64,000 bases of DNA from NCBI GenBank assembly GCA_031315995.1, contig JALDRG010000014.1:1-64000 (forward strand), in the 5' to 3' direction. Below are positions 10,224-19,849 of the stretch, in pieces. Every line of letters starts with the position of its first letter. The first letter of the stretch is position 1. The notes beneath the pieces are model-generated. The model saw only the letters and a list, made by a program, of their open reading frames with translations. It had not been told where the DNA came from and made no database searches. The position numbers and the translations under genes were made by a program. The stretch comes from Nitrospira sp. (GTDB lineage: Bacteria > Nitrospirota > Nitrospiria > Nitrospirales > Nitrospiraceae).

Positions 10224-11405
10224 ATGACGAAACGTCTGTTGTTTTTGGCTCCCGCGCCGCCGTCCGACCGGCAGGGCGGAGGCGCCTTGCGAATGTTGCA
10301 CCTGTTGAGGTTTCTGGGGAGCCGGTTTCAGGTGGATCTCGTCGCCCCGGCGCTCGACGGTGTGGAGGATGCACAGCGCTTATTGAAGGACGTCTGCGTC
10401 GAGATGGTCTTTGTTCCACCGCAAGGTCCGGGCTTACTCGATCGGATCGGCCATGTCGGTCCCTATGTCAAAGACCGGGCGCTGGCTGCCGTCGTCCGCG
10501 ACCGCCTGGCGAGCGGCATGTACGGGGCGGTGCAGGTAGAAAAGCCCGCGATGTTACCCTATATCACTCCCCAGATGGCGGTGCCGGTGGTACTGGACGT
10601 CTGGTCCTATGGTTCGACCAGCGCGTTGCGTCTCCTCAGGAGCGGAAGCGGCGCAGTCGGCCGGTCGAGACAGCTCGTCCGATTCATCAAGCTGGGGATC
10701 TTCGATCGGCTCTGCTGGCCCGTGACCCAGTGTGTGACGGTCGTATCTGAAGAGGATCGAATCCGTTGCGAGCGTGCCCATCCCGGGCGCCGTGTGCTGG
10801 TGGTGCCCAACGGCGTCGACTGTCGGACGATCCGTCCCAAGCCTGATCATGCCGCCCCGTCGCCTGTGTTGCTGTTCACAGGCGACATGAGCGCCGAAGC
10901 GAATATCGATGCGGCGACCTTGCTCGCACATGACGTGTTCCCCGCCGTCCGTCGAGAGTCTCCGAAGGCGGAATTACGATTGGTCGGCAGGAACCCGGAT
11001 CCCCGTGTGCGTCGCTTAGCAGGGTCGGGTATCGTCGTGACCGGCGCGGTCCCCGACATGGAACTCCATCTGCGCGCCGCAACGATCTATGTTGCGCCGC
11101 ACGTGGCCGGATCAGGAATGCGCACGAAGTTGTTGGAAGCGATGGCGGCGGGGCTTCCGATCATCACCACCTCTGTCGGGATTGAAGGGACCAAGCTGCA
11201 GCCGGGGAGGGACGTACTCGTGGCCGACCAACCTGTCGACATGGTCGAATCGATCCAAACGTTACTTGCAAGCCAGTCAGATCGGGAGCGCTTTGCGCAC
11301 GCGGCGCGTCATATGGCGGAGATCTGGTATGACTGGAGTCGCTGCCTCTGGCCGTTGGAGCCGCTCTATCAGCACCTCCTGGTTCCGAAGGCCGTGGCCT
11401 GCTGA
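10224..11405 (+). CDS. Family 4 glycosyltransferase
   Basis: Cytoplasmic GT-B glycosyltransferase, probably adding one sugar to a lipid-linked saccharide or other acceptor. The N-terminal domain begins LLFLAPAPPSDRQGGGALR. The C-terminal domain has VPNGVDCRTIRP, LLFTGDMSAEANIDA and the donor-binding stretch GMRTKLLEAMAAGLPIITT, typical of GT4 (roughly residues 295-315). Donor and acceptor cannot be read from sequence. It sits alone with the following aminotransferase, away from the main polysaccharide locus. ATG 10224 follows an AAGGCGG-like site. Confidence 0.85.
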   Translation: MTKRLLFLAPAPPSDRQGGGALRMLHLLRFLGSRFQVDLVAPALDGVEDAQRLLKDVCVEMVFVPPQGPGLLDRIGHVGPYVKDRALAAVVRDRLASGMYGAVQVEKPAMLPYITPQMAVPVVLDVWSYGSTSALRLLRSGSGAVGRSRQLVRFIKLGIFDRLCWPVTQCVTVVSEEDRIRCERAHPGRRVLVVPNGVDCRTIRPKPDHAAPSPVLLFTGDMSAEANIDAATLLAHDVFPAVRRESPKAELRLVGRNPDPRVRRLAGSGIVVTGAVPDMELHLRAATIYVAPHVAGSGMRTKLLEAMAAGLPIITTSVGIEGTKLQPGRDVLVADQPVDMVESIQTLLASQSDRERFAHAARHMAEIWYDWSRCLWPLEPLYQHLLVPKAVAC

Positions 11406-11593
11406 GCGCTTCGATCGGTTCGTGGACGAATCACCGCACCAGAAATCCTCCTGTTCGCGCCAGCAAGCCCAGGCTAGGGGCGGTACCGCAAGAAGCAGTT
11501 GTGTTGTGACGGGCCATCCACGTAGAATTTCTCCCCGGCACGATTCCAATGCCGGTTCTCTGTGACCCTGCATGAAGAGCGGCTCATGACGCG

Positions 11594-12661
11594 ATGACGA
11601 TGATTCCGCATTCCAGGCCTTCCTTAGGGCAAGAAGACATGCGGGCGGTGACCGAGGTGCTCCGATCCGGTCAGGTCGCCGGAGGGCCGGTCGTCGCACA
11701 ATTTGAGCGGGGCATGGCTGCCTACCTCGGGGTGCAGGGCGGCGTGGCCGTCAGCTCCGGCACGGTCGCCTTGGAATTGTCACTGCGTGCCATGGGCATC
11801 GGACCTGGCGACAATGTCATCCTTCCCAGTTACGTCTGCTCCGCACCCTGGCTGGCCGTCCAGCGCGTGGGTGCGCAAGCCAGGATCGTGGACATCGATC
11901 CGGTCACCTACAACCTGGATCCACAGAAAGTGCGCAAAGCTCGCACCTCGCGAACGCGCGCGGTGATTGTTCCGCATTTGTTCGGACTGCCGGCGGACCT
12001 CACGACGCTGCAATCACTCGGGATTCCCTTGATTGAAGATTGTGCCCAGACCCTCGGCGCCACGGAGCAGGGCCGCGCAGTCGGCCGTGTGGGCTTGCTT
12101 ACAGTCTGTTCGTTCTACGCCACGAAACTTCTCTGCACCGGCGAAGGGGGGATGGTGTTGTCGAACGACGAGGCGTTACTCGAACGGGTGCGTGCGCTGC
12201 GCGAGTATGACCAAGCCCCCTCCCTCGACGCTGCGGCTTTCAATTGCAAAATGACGGATCTGCAAGCCGCGCTCGGCGTCACGCAGCTCAATCAGTTCGG
12301 AGACTTCCTCGACAAGCGGGCGGCGTTGGCCGCCGTGTATCACGAGAGCCTGCCGACGGAGCTCTTCACGCCGCCGTCGGTGCCGCCGGGACGAACGCAC
12401 GCCTACTATCGATTCGTCGTGCGGCTGCCGAAGGGGTTGCAGTCGCCCGACGAGTTCACGGCCTACCTCTCGCGCATGGCGCATCGAGGCCTGCAGTGCC
12501 GCAAGCCGGTATTTCGTCCTCTGCATCGGTATCTTGAGTTGTCCGATTTCCCTGCCACTGACGAGGCTGACGCGCTCGCCATTTCGCTGCCGATTTACCC
12601 CTCGTTGAGCGAAGACGACGTGCGGCTGGCCGCGCACATCCTCCAAGAAGAATTCCGCTGA
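11594..12661 (+). CDS. DegT/DnrJ/EryC1/StrS-family aminotransferase
   Basis: PLP-dependent sugar aminotransferase family; members transaminate keto-sugar nucleotides, or act as dehydratases. The PLP-binding Asp lies in [11 protein letters not shown] (Asp149) and the Schiff-base lysine is Lys178 in [14 protein letters not shown]. The N-terminus [16 protein letters not shown] is characteristic. Substrate is not predictable. It is 188 bases after the glycosyltransferase with no other sugar-nucleotide gene next to it, so its keto-sugar substrate must be made elsewhere, possibly by the 22-44 kb locus. ATG 11600 is an alternative start. Confidence 0.88.
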   Translation: MTMIPHSRPSLGQEDMRAVTEVLRSGQVAGGPVVAQFERGMAAYLGVQGGVAVSSGTVALELSLRAMGIGPGDNVILPSYVCSAPWLAVQRVGAQARIVDIDPVTYNLDPQKVRKARTSRTRAVIVPHLFGLPADLTTLQSLGIPLIEDCAQTLGATEQGRAVGRVGLLTVCSFYATKLLCTGEGGMVLSNDEALLERVRALREYDQAPSLDAAAFNCKMTDLQAALGVTQLNQFGDFLDKRAALAAVYHESLPTELFTPPSVPPGRTHAYYRFVVRLPKGLQSPDEFTAYLSRMAHRGLQCRKPVFRPLHRYLELSDFPATDEADALAISLPIYPSLSEDDVRLAAHILQEEFR

Positions 12662-12744
12662 GGCCACCCAGGTCTTGAGCCGGTTTCCGATCGATCTCCG
12701 CGGCCTGGCGCCGCGCGTCAGGTCCATAAGCTGTGATCCGACCC

Positions 12745-12773
12745 TTGACCCACGCCCGCCTGACCGTCATGAT
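12745..12773 (+). promoter_or_regulatory. Candidate sigma-70 promoter upstream of mtnA
   Basis: TTGACC at 12745-12750 and CATGAT at 12768-12773 with a 17-base spacer. Downstream, GAGAC 12797-12801 pairs with GTCTC 12815-12819 and GGGC 12804-12807 with GCCC 12811-12814, a bulged hairpin 17 bases before the mtnA ATG that could influence translation. Confidence 0.4.
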
Positions 12774-12836
12774 GGGTACGATTTGCGAGCCGCCCTGAGA
12801 CGAGGGCAGAGCCCGTCTCCAACGAAACTGGAACAT

Positions 12837-13877
12837 ATGTCTATGGTGCCTACCGTCGAATGGAAAGACGGAGCGGTTCGTCTGCTGGACCAAAGCCGAC
12901 TTCCGATGCACGTGGAATTTCTAGACTGTCACGACTATCGCGAGGTGGCGCAGGCCATTCGGGAATTGAAGGTTCGTGGCGCTCCGGCTATCGGGGTCAC
13001 GGCCGCCATGGGTGTGGCTCTGGGCGCTCGCGCGTTGAAGACGACCGACTACAAGGAGTTCGTCGGCGCGGTCGACGCGATCGGTGATCTACTCGCCGCG
13101 TCCCGGCCGACCGCTGTGAATCTCTTCTGGGCCATCGCTAGAATGAAACAGAAACTGGCGGCGCTGAAGGGGCAGTCTGTCGCGAGGATTCAGGAGGAAC
13201 TGGTCACAGAATCTCAGACGATCCTGGAAGAAGATATCGCCCTCTGCAAAGCCATGGGCCGGCATGGGTCAGGGTTGATCCGGAGCGGTCAAACCATTCT
13301 GACCCACTGCAATGCCGGTGCGCTCGCGACCGCCGGATATGGAACGGCGCTCGGTGTGATTCGGGCGGCCTGGGAGCAAGGGAAGCAGATCCGCGTCATT
13401 GCCGACGAAACGAGGCCCGTGTTGCAGGGCGCGCGCCTCACGGCATGGGAACTAATGCAGGATAAGATTCCGGTCACGCTCATCACCGACAACATGGCCG
13501 GCGCACTGATGCGCCAGGGCAAGATTCAGCTCTGTGTGGTCGGCGCCGATCGGATCGCCGCCAACGGCGACGTCGCCAATAAGATCGGCACGTACTCGGT
13601 AGCCGTCCTCGCGCGCGCGCACGACATTCCCTTCTATGTGGCTGCGCCGTACTCCACCATCGACCTCAACACGCCATCAGGCGCCGGCATTCCCATTGAA
13701 GAGCGTAACCCGCTCGAAGTCACCGCCATTCATGGAAGCCACCCTGTCGCGCCCGAAGGCGTGGAGGTCTTCAACCCCGCCTTCGACGTCACTCCCGCCG
13801 AGTTGATTACGGGCATCATCACCGAACGGGGCCTGTTCAAGCCGAGCGAACTCGCCGCGCAGTTTCGGTTGCAATAG
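12837..13877 (+). CDS. mtnA: Methylthioribose-1-phosphate isomerase
   Basis: Methionine salvage enzyme that turns 5-methylthioribose-1-phosphate into the ribulose form. The eIF2B-like fold is marked by [20 protein letters not shown] and the catalytic Cys158 in [10 protein letters not shown] and Asp238 in [10 protein letters not shown]. The open frame runs upstream to about 12675, but the family begins near ATG 12837 or 12843, giving 346 or 344 residues. No other methionine salvage gene is adjacent; some bacteria use MtnA in partial salvage routes. Confidence 0.93.
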   Translation: MSMVPTVEWKDGAVRLLDQSRLPMHVEFLDCHDYREVAQAIRELKVRGAPAIGVTAAMGVALGARALKTTDYKEFVGAVDAIGDLLAASRPTAVNLFWAIARMKQKLAALKGQSVARIQEELVTESQTILEEDIALCKAMGRHGSGLIRSGQTILTHCNAGALATAGYGTALGVIRAAWEQGKQIRVIADETRPVLQGARLTAWELMQDKIPVTLITDNMAGALMRQGKIQLCVVGADRIAANGDVANKIGTYSVAVLARAHDIPFYVAAPYSTIDLNTPSGAGIPIEERNPLEVTAIHGSHPVAPEGVEVFNPAFDVTPAELITGIITERGLFKPSELAAQFRLQ

Positions 13878-13977
13878 GAGCTCGCACTGCGTAAGCGCGG
13901 CGTCTCAGTCAGCGGCATTAGATGATCCGCAGTGAATTCGAATGTGATTTGGCCCGCACTTCCGCTATCCCTTTACC

Positions 13978-14007
13978 TTGCCAGTGCTTCGGCCCCTTCT
14001 TTATAAT
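13978..14007 (+). promoter_or_regulatory. Sigma-70 promoter of ndk
   Basis: TTGCCA at 13978-13983 and a consensus TATAAT at 14002-14007 separated by 18 bases, upstream of ndk and after the mtnA end. The start of transcription would fall near 14014. Confidence 0.6.
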
Positions 14008-14014
14008 GCGAGAG

Positions 14015-14038
14015 ACCATATCCAAAGAGCGATATGGT
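14015..14038 (+). promoter_or_regulatory. 8-bp inverted repeat at the ndk transcription start
   Basis: ACCATATC at 14015-14022 and GATATGGT at 14031-14038 are perfect inverted copies with an 8-base spacer, directly downstream of the -10 box. The position suits a repressor operator or a 5'-leader hairpin. Confidence 0.4.
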
Positions 14039-14073
14039 TCCGATATTTTCTAGCTGAAGGAGTCTGACGATCC

Positions 14074-14493
14074 ATGAGTGAACGAACCCTTGCCATTATC
14101 AAGCCGGACGCCGTGAAGAAGAACGCCATCGGCGACATTATCAATCGTTACGAAAAAGCCGGCTTACAGCCAGTGGCGATGCGCCTGATGCACCTGTCGA
14201 AAGCCACGGCGCAGGGGTTTTATGCCGTGCACAAGGCGCGGCCCTTCTTCGATAGCCTCTGCACGTTCATGTCGTCAGGCCCCTGTGTCGTGTTGGTGTT
14301 GCAGGGCGATAACGCCGTCAAGAAGCATCGTGAGTTGATGGGCGCGACCGATCCGGCCAAGGCGGAGAACGGGACCATCCGTGCGGCGCACGGGGCGAAC
14401 ATTGAATTCAACGCGGTGCACGGTTCAGATGCGCCGGACACGGCCAAGTTCGAGATCGGGTATTTCTTTCCCGAAATGGAGCTGGTCGGGTAG
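14074..14493 (+). CDS. ndk: Nucleoside diphosphate kinase
   Basis: Balances nucleoside triphosphate pools by phosphate transfer through a histidine. The N-terminus [12 protein letters not shown] and the active-site stretch [11 protein letters not shown] with His116 are diagnostic, and the 139-residue length is standard. AAGGAG at 14057-14062 lies 11 bases before the ATG. It has its own promoter and leader repeat, and the next gene follows within a few bases, so the lipoprotein gene may share the transcript. Confidence 0.97.
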   Translation: MSERTLAIIKPDAVKKNAIGDIINRYEKAGLQPVAMRLMHLSKATAQGFYAVHKARPFFDSLCTFMSSGPCVVLVLQGDNAVKKHRELMGATDPAKAENGTIRAAHGANIEFNAVHGSDAPDTAKFEIGYFFPEMELVG

Positions 14494-14500
14494 GCGCACG

Positions 14501-16051
14501 TTGAGCGCAGATTTTTCTCACGTGATCGATGCTCGACGGTCCTTGGCGGGCCGTCGAGCCGGTTCGTCAATTCCTCTTGTCATCCTGCTCATGGCGTTCA
14601 GTGCCGGCTGTGTCGGATCCCCGCCCAGTCCGGTTGCGCTGCCGACGGAGAATCCGGCCATCGAGGCCGAGACGCGCCTGTGGTATCAAGCCTCCACCGC
14701 GTTTTCAGACGGACGGTATTCCGCCGCGATCCATCTCTACGAACGGTATCTCACGACCTATCCCAAGTCTCGACGCGCGCTGGAAGCCCATTGGGATTTG
14801 GGGCAGTCGTATGAACAGATGGGTGAGGTGACGGCGGCGCTGAAAGAATATCGCCTCTTGGCGGGACCAGAGGGGGCGCCGGCCTCCACACAAAATTCCT
14901 ACGCCGAGCGCGCGCAGCATCGCGCCGAATCCTTGCGCAATCAACCGGCTTTGTCGTCCGGTGCGAGATCCGGTCACACCGCGCTGTATGTGTCTTTCAG
15001 TAATCTGCCGCCGATGTCCCAGGTCGAGTCCTGGGTGCGGCAACTGAGCGCGCAGGGGATCAGCGCTATCCTTCTGGATGCCAGTCTGGAGTCTTCCTTT
15101 ACCCGACCGATCGTTCCGACCGGCCCTCCTCCAAGCAGTCCGTTACCGGCGATGCCCGGTGGCGCCTTGTTTGCGACCTCGCGTGGGCCAGTGCTCATGG
15201 ATTGGTATGGCGTGATGGTGCCGCAAGCGCACGAGCTGGGCATCTCCGTCTATGCCGTACTCGATCTGTTCCATGCGCCCCTGTCCGATCATCGTTCGGA
15301 ATCTCGGATGCTGCTCTATGATCCGACCAGGCGTAGCGTGCATCCCTGGACGCAATTCGACCTGCTGTCTCCTGCCGTCCAGCAGCAGATGGCCCAGCTG
15401 TTGGTCGATCTATTGAAGAGCGGTGTCGATGGCATCGTGTTCCGGGCTCGCGCCGAGAATAGTTTTGCCTACGAGGTCAGCGACGGCGTGTTGCGCCAAT
15501 TTGAAACACAAGTTCATCAGCCCTCATCCGAAGTCGCACAGGCTCTCCGTGATCGCATGGGGCTGCGTCCGAACGAACCGGCGCCGGCATCAGATAAGAC
15601 GCTCTGGCGGTGGGTGGGCTGGAAAGCGCGCCAGGAGCTCGATACGTTCGCGCGGTTCAAGAAATACTTGCACAAGATCGCTCCACGTCTGCGGATGGTG
15701 GTAGAAATCCATCCGGAGGCCTTATCGAATCCGACATCCGCGCTGGTGAACTATGGGGAAGATGCCGCGGAAGCGCGCCGCCGCGGATTCGATCTTCTGC
15801 TGGGTGGTCCGTCCCGCGAGGCGTCGGATGTCCGCTCCTTCGCCGGTTCGTTCAAGGGATGGAGTCGTGATGTGATTCAATCGGAAAAAGGTGAGCCGCA
15901 AGCCCTTCCGCAAGGATGGGTATTGCTTCGCACGCCGGCTGAACATGGAGCCGGCATGTTCACGGGGCTCGCGCAGCAGGCGGATGAATTGCGCACGCCC
16001 GACATACGCCATCTGGTGTTTGTCCCGGACGCTCCCGCAGCGATTCCTTGA
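14501..16051 (+). CDS. TPR lipoprotein with PgaB C-terminal-like (GHL13-type) barrel domain
   Basis: Envelope lipoprotein: a basic N-terminus, hydrophobic stretch and lipobox FSAGC precede a mature part. A TPR/YbgF-like segment follows (ETRLWYQASTAFSDGRYSAA, then SYEQMGEVTAALKEY). The C-terminal two thirds resembles the TIM-barrel glycosidase-like domain of PgaB (GHL13): ALYVSFSNLPPM, a LDWYGVMVPQAHELGISVYAVLDL-like core, and a segment on DGIVFRARAENSF. No PgaB deacetylase domain is seen and no pgaC is nearby, so the function is uncertain. Start is TTG 14501 or GTG 14522; neither has a strong ribosome-binding site. Confidence 0.65.
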   Translation: MSADFSHVIDARRSLAGRRAGSSIPLVILLMAFSAGCVGSPPSPVALPTENPAIEAETRLWYQASTAFSDGRYSAAIHLYERYLTTYPKSRRALEAHWDLGQSYEQMGEVTAALKEYRLLAGPEGAPASTQNSYAERAQHRAESLRNQPALSSGARSGHTALYVSFSNLPPMSQVESWVRQLSAQGISAILLDASLESSFTRPIVPTGPPPSSPLPAMPGGALFATSRGPVLMDWYGVMVPQAHELGISVYAVLDLFHAPLSDHRSESRMLLYDPTRRSVHPWTQFDLLSPAVQQQMAQLLVDLLKSGVDGIVFRARAENSFAYEVSDGVLRQFETQVHQPSSEVAQALRDRMGLRPNEPAPASDKTLWRWVGWKARQELDTFARFKKYLHKIAPRLRMVVEIHPEALSNPTSALVNYGEDAAEARRRGFDLLLGGPSREASDVRSFAGSFKGWSRDVIQSEKGEPQALPQGWVLLRTPAEHGAGMFTGLAQQADELRTPDIRHLVFVPDAPAAIP

Positions 16052-16146
16052 CAAAGATTCCCGCAACTTTTACGATCGCGCAACTTGTTTTCTGCGCGTT
16101 TTTATTCACGTAGGCCGCTCGTGTGGCGGCCGCCACGAGGGGTGTC

Positions 16147-16533
16147 ATGATACCGTCTAATCTTCGTTATCACCAGGAACATGAATGGGTCCGGGCCGAA
16201 GGCACGCAGGCGACGATCGGCATCAGTCATTTCGCCCAGGATGCGTTGGGCGACATCGTCTTCATCGACCTTCCAAAAGTGGGCGCGAAAGTCACGGCCG
16301 GCCAACAGATCGGCGAAGTGGAATCGACGAAGACCACCTCAACTATCTATACCCCCGTCAGCGGAACCGTTGCGAAGATCAATGTTGATCTCAAAGATCA
16401 GCCAGAGGCCGTTAATTCCGACCCTTATGGCAAGGGGTGGATGGCCGTTATCGATCTCACGGCTCCGGCTGAAGTGGAGCAGCTCATGACGGCCGCTCAA
16501 TACGAAACGTTTCTGAGCAAGCAAAAGCATTAG
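16147..16533 (+). CDS. gcvH: Glycine cleavage system H protein
   Basis: Small lipoylated carrier of the glycine cleavage complex. It matches GcvH over 128 residues: NLRYHQEHEWVR at the N-terminus, GDIVFIDLP, and the lipoyl lysine Lys62 in GEVESTKTTSTIYTPVSG. AGGGG at 16138-16142 precedes ATG 16147. The only partner nearby is lpd, 7 bases downstream; no gcvT or gcvP lies in the window. It may serve a glycine cleavage system encoded elsewhere, or another lipoyl-dependent process. Confidence 0.93.
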   Translation: MIPSNLRYHQEHEWVRAEGTQATIGISHFAQDALGDIVFIDLPKVGAKVTAGQQIGEVESTKTTSTIYTPVSGTVAKINVDLKDQPEAVNSDPYGKGWMAVIDLTAPAEVEQLMTAAQYETFLSKQKH

Positions 16534-16540
16534 GCGCCGT

Positions 16541-17962
16541 GTGAACCACCTCGCAATTCTTGGCGCCGGTCCCGGCGGGTACGTGGCGGCGATTCGCGCG
16601 GCCCAGCTTGGAGCCCGTGTCACCGTGATTGAAAACCAGGCTCTTGGCGGTGTCTGCCTCAATTGGGGTTGTATCCCCAGCAAGGCATTGCTGTCGGTGG
16701 TCGAACTCGGTGACAAGGCGAAGAAGGCCAAGGACTTCGGCCTCCAGCTTGGAGGGCCTGTTACGTACGATGCGGCCGTCATGGTAGCCAGAAAAAACAA
16801 AGTCGTGTCCACGCTGGTCAAAGGCATTGCCACGTTATTCAAGACGTGGAACATCGAGCATGTGGACGGTACCGGCGAGTTGCTGGATGCGCGCACTATT
16901 CGCGTGGCGAGACCGGACGGCACCGAAACCAGGGTGGTGGCCGATGGCGTGATCATTGCGACCGGCTCTTCCTGGCCGAATCTGCCGCTCTTCCCCATCG
17001 ACGGGAATCAGATCATCACCAGTAAGCAGGCGTTGGACCTCAGCAAAATTCCCGCGAGCCTGTTGATCGTTGGTGGAGGAGTGGAGGGCTGTGAGTTCGC
17101 CTCCCTCTACAGCGGGCTTGGTACGCAGGTGACTCTCGTCGAACTCATGCCGCGCCTGTTGCCGTTGGAAGATGAAGAGATCAGCCAGATGACCGAGCGC
17201 GAGTTGAAGAAGCGAGGTGTGGATATTCGAACCGGCGTCACGGTGGAACAGATCGTGCGGCAACCGGATGTCGTCACCGCCCATCTCCGCGACGGGCTGT
17301 CGCTCAATGTGGAGCAAGTGTTGGTGTCTGTAGGGCGAGGCTTCAACTCGCGAGGAATCGGGTTGGAGAAAGTGGGGGTGCAGGTCGGGGCGCGCGGCGA
17401 AATCGTGGTCGATGCTCGGATGGTCACGAACGTGCCCGGCGTCTATGCGATCGGCGATGTGGTCGGCAAGGCGATGCTGGCGCATGTGGCGTCGGCGCAA
17501 GGGAAGGTTGCCGTCGAAAATTTCATGGGTCGGCCGCGGACGATCGATTATGATGTCATCCCGACGGGCATCTTTACGTTACCTGAAATCGGGCGTGTCG
17601 GGCTCACGGAACAACAGGCCCGTGACCGGTGCGTCGCCGCCGGGAAGGATCCGCAGCAGGCGGTCAAGGTCGGACGGTTCCGCTATGGCGGCTTGGGGAA
17701 AGCGCAGGCCACAGGAGATATTCAAGGGTTAGTGAAAGTGATAGCCGATGCGGAGAGTGACCGGATCCTTGGTGTCCACATTCTCGGCGCCCACGCCACC
17801 GACCTGATTCACGAAGCCGCTTTCGCGATGCATGTTGGCGCGACCGTTTCGCGCGTGGCGGAGATGATCCACGCACATCCGACTCTTGCCGAGGGGCTCA
17901 TGGAGGCCATGGAGGATGTCCACGGCTACGCGATCCATCTCGCACGGAAGGCCTCGTCATGA
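16541..17962 (+). CDS. lpd: Dihydrolipoyl dehydrogenase (E3)
   Basis: Flavoprotein that reoxidises dihydrolipoyl groups with NAD. The FAD-binding GAGPGGYVAA is at residues 8-17, the redox disulfide in GGVCLNWGCIPSK uses Cys39 and Cys44, the NAD domain has VGGGVEGCEFA, and the C-terminal His-Glu pair is in HAHPTLAEGL. GTG 16541 is the start. Together with gcvH it forms a two-gene unit. The last codons overlap the next gene by 4 bases. Confidence 0.95.
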   Translation: MNHLAILGAGPGGYVAAIRAAQLGARVTVIENQALGGVCLNWGCIPSKALLSVVELGDKAKKAKDFGLQLGGPVTYDAAVMVARKNKVVSTLVKGIATLFKTWNIEHVDGTGELLDARTIRVARPDGTETRVVADGVIIATGSSWPNLPLFPIDGNQIITSKQALDLSKIPASLLIVGGGVEGCEFASLYSGLGTQVTLVELMPRLLPLEDEEISQMTERELKKRGVDIRTGVTVEQIVRQPDVVTAHLRDGLSLNVEQVLVSVGRGFNSRGIGLEKVGVQVGARGEIVVDARMVTNVPGVYAIGDVVGKAMLAHVASAQGKVAVENFMGRPRTIDYDVIPTGIFTLPEIGRVGLTEQQARDRCVAAGKDPQQAVKVGRFRYGGLGKAQATGDIQGLVKVIADAESDRILGVHILGAHATDLIHEAAFAMHVGATVSRVAEMIHAHPTLAEGLMEAMEDVHGYAIHLARKASS

Positions 17963-18492
17963 TGGTGCAATCATTACTCGTCAAGCTAGCGATGTTGGGG
18001 GTGACACTGGGAGCCTTGGTCTGGATCGGCGCGGTCACGCCGATCAGGCAAGTCTCGTCGCATCCGTCTCAGCCTGCGCCGGTGGTTCAGGTTGCGCAAG
18101 TACGACCCACAGGGTCGGCGACGATTCCTCAATCGACTGGATCGAGCCTACCGGCCACGGTGCCCGACGGTCCCGCGGAGCGGACGGTCGAAGAGTCGAG
18201 GCCTCAGTCGATAGAGGAAGGTCCGGCGACCAGCCTTCGCCAGGGCCATCGCAATGTGGCGCGGCAAGTGGATCTCAATCGCGCGACCGCTTCAGATTTA
18301 GAGGCGCTCCCAGGCATCGGCCCTAAGTTGGCGCAGCGGGTGATCGAGCACCGTGCCGCACGTGGTCCTTTTGGAAAAGTCGAAGACCTTCGGCAGGTGA
18401 AAGGCATCGGCCGCAAGAAGTTCGACCTGCTGCGCCCCCACGTGCTCGTCACCAATACCCGATCGCTGGCTCGGCATAAAGGAACCCCGTGA
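17959..18492 (+). CDS. ComEA-like helix-hairpin-helix protein
   Basis: Membrane-anchored or secreted DNA-binding protein. A hydrophobic N-terminal segment (about residues 5-26) and a Pro/Ser/Gln-rich linker lead to two helix-hairpin-helix motifs: [20 protein letters not shown] near residue 104 and [16 protein letters not shown] near 145. This is the ComEA layout, where the domain binds incoming DNA at the membrane; comEC lies 8 kb upstream. A role in transformation is inference. The stop overlaps the tyrS start by 4 bases. Confidence 0.8.
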   Translation: MMVQSLLVKLAMLGVTLGALVWIGAVTPIRQVSSHPSQPAPVVQVAQVRPTGSATIPQSTGSSLPATVPDGPAERTVEESRPQSIEEGPATSLRQGHRNVARQVDLNRATASDLEALPGIGPKLAQRVIEHRAARGPFGKVEDLRQVKGIGRKKFDLLRPHVLVTNTRSLARHKGTP

Positions 18493-19706
18493 ATACTGTG
18501 GCGCACCAGCTCGACTTGATACTTCGAGGGATTGTTGAAGTTATTCCGCTGAACGAGCTGGAATCAAAACTGGCTCGTTCAATCAAGGAACAGCGACCAC
18601 TCCGGATCAAGGCGGGGTTCGATCCCACGGCGCCGGATCTGCATCTTGGCCATACGGTCCTCATCCACAAGCTCAAGCATTTTCAAGACCTCGGCCATCA
18701 GGTGATCTTTCTCATCGGCGATTTCACCGGCATGATCGGCGATCCAACCGGGCAGTCTGAGACGCGCGTCGCACTCTCGAAGGAAAAGGTTTTGGAGAAC
18801 GCCAAGACCTACGCTCGCCAGATCTTTAAAATCCTCGACCCTCACAAAACACAAGTGGAATTTAATAGCCGTTGGATGAGTGCGATGACGGCCGACGGGC
18901 TGATCGAACTCAGTGCCCACTACACGGTGGCGCGCATGTTGGAACGGGAAGACTTTCACAAACGGTATGCGGAAGAGAAGCCGATCAGCATCCATGAGTT
19001 CATGTATCCCTTGATCCAAGGGTATGACTCCGTTGCGCTGAAAGCCGATGTCGAACTGGGCGGCACCGATCAGAAGTTCAATCTCCTGATGGGGCGTGAT
19101 CTGCAGCGGGATTACGGGCAGGAGGCGCAGGTGGTCATCACCATGCCGCTCCTGGAGGGGACGGATGGCGTTCGTAAGATGAGCAAAAGCCTCGGCAATT
19201 ACATTGCGCTTGAGGATACGCCTGCCGACATGTTCGGCAAGCTCATGTCAATCAGCGATGCGCTCATGCATCGTTATTACGAGCTGCTGACGACGCAGGA
19301 TTTGGCGCTGGTCAAAAAGGCCCACCCCATGGAGGCCAAGCAATCGTTGGCGGAGCGGATTGTATCCCGTTACCATGGGGACGAGGCCGGACGCGAAGCT
19401 AGGGCGATGTTCCAGCAGAAATTTCAGGCGCGGGAGTTTCCCGATCAACCGGACGCCCATGTGATTCTAACGTCTTCTGATGTGAAGGATGTCGCCGCTC
19501 CATCCATCGGCTTGGTCGATTTGATTGCCAAGACCGGCCTGGTGCCGAGCAAAAGTGAAGTCCGGCGATTGATCGTGCAGGGTGGGGTAGAAATTGATGA
19601 GCGGAGAATGACCGATGCGAATGCCGCGGTCGCATTGACTGTCGGGAAAGCGCTGCACTTACGTGTCGGCCGCCGTAAGTTCGCCGTGGCAGACTACACG
19701 GGGTAG
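18489..19706 (+). CDS. tyrS: Tyrosyl-tRNA synthetase
   Basis: Class I aminoacyl-tRNA synthetase charging tRNA-Tyr. The HIGH motif appears as HLGH at 52-55 after GFDPTAPDL, and KMSKS is at 230-234. The C-terminal S4 RNA-binding domain starts near residue 345 with [17 protein letters not shown]. At 405 residues it belongs to the longer TyrS group found in many Gram-negatives. GTG 18489 overlaps the previous stop. Confidence 0.96.
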   Translation: MNTVAHQLDLILRGIVEVIPLNELESKLARSIKEQRPLRIKAGFDPTAPDLHLGHTVLIHKLKHFQDLGHQVIFLIGDFTGMIGDPTGQSETRVALSKEKVLENAKTYARQIFKILDPHKTQVEFNSRWMSAMTADGLIELSAHYTVARMLEREDFHKRYAEEKPISIHEFMYPLIQGYDSVALKADVELGGTDQKFNLLMGRDLQRDYGQEAQVVITMPLLEGTDGVRKMSKSLGNYIALEDTPADMFGKLMSISDALMHRYYELLTTQDLALVKKAHPMEAKQSLAERIVSRYHGDEAGREARAMFQQKFQAREFPDQPDAHVILTSSDVKDVAAPSIGLVDLIAKTGLVPSKSEVRRLIVQGGVEIDERRMTDANAAVALTVGKALHLRVGRRKFAVADYTG

Positions 19707-19724
19707 TCGGATCAAGCGCTCGCC

Positions 19725-19753
19725 TTGACTTAGCGCCGGCTCCAGCGTAGGAT
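19725..19753 (+). promoter_or_regulatory. Sigma-70 promoter for tRNA-Gly
   Basis: TTGACT at 19725-19730 and TAGGAT at 19748-19753 with a 17-base spacer, just after tyrS. Transcription would start near 19760, 15 bases before the tRNA. Confidence 0.55.
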
Positions 19754-19774
19754 TCCATCTCCTTATAGCGAGGG

Positions 19775-19849
19775 GCGGGCGTAGCTCAGTGGTAGAGTCC
19801 TTGCTTCCCAAGCAAGTTGTCGTGGGTTCAAATCCCATCGCCCGCTCCA
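19775..19849 (+). tRNA. tRNA-Gly(CCC)
   Basis: Full cloverleaf by eye. The acceptor stem GCGGGCG (19775-19781) pairs with CGCCCGC (19839-19845), followed by discriminator T and an encoded CCA. The D stem is GCTC with GAGT, the anticodon stem CTTGC/GCAAG encloses loop TTCCCAA with anticodon CCC at 19807-19809, and the T loop is GTTCAAAT. It reads GGG glycine codons. Confidence 0.95.
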
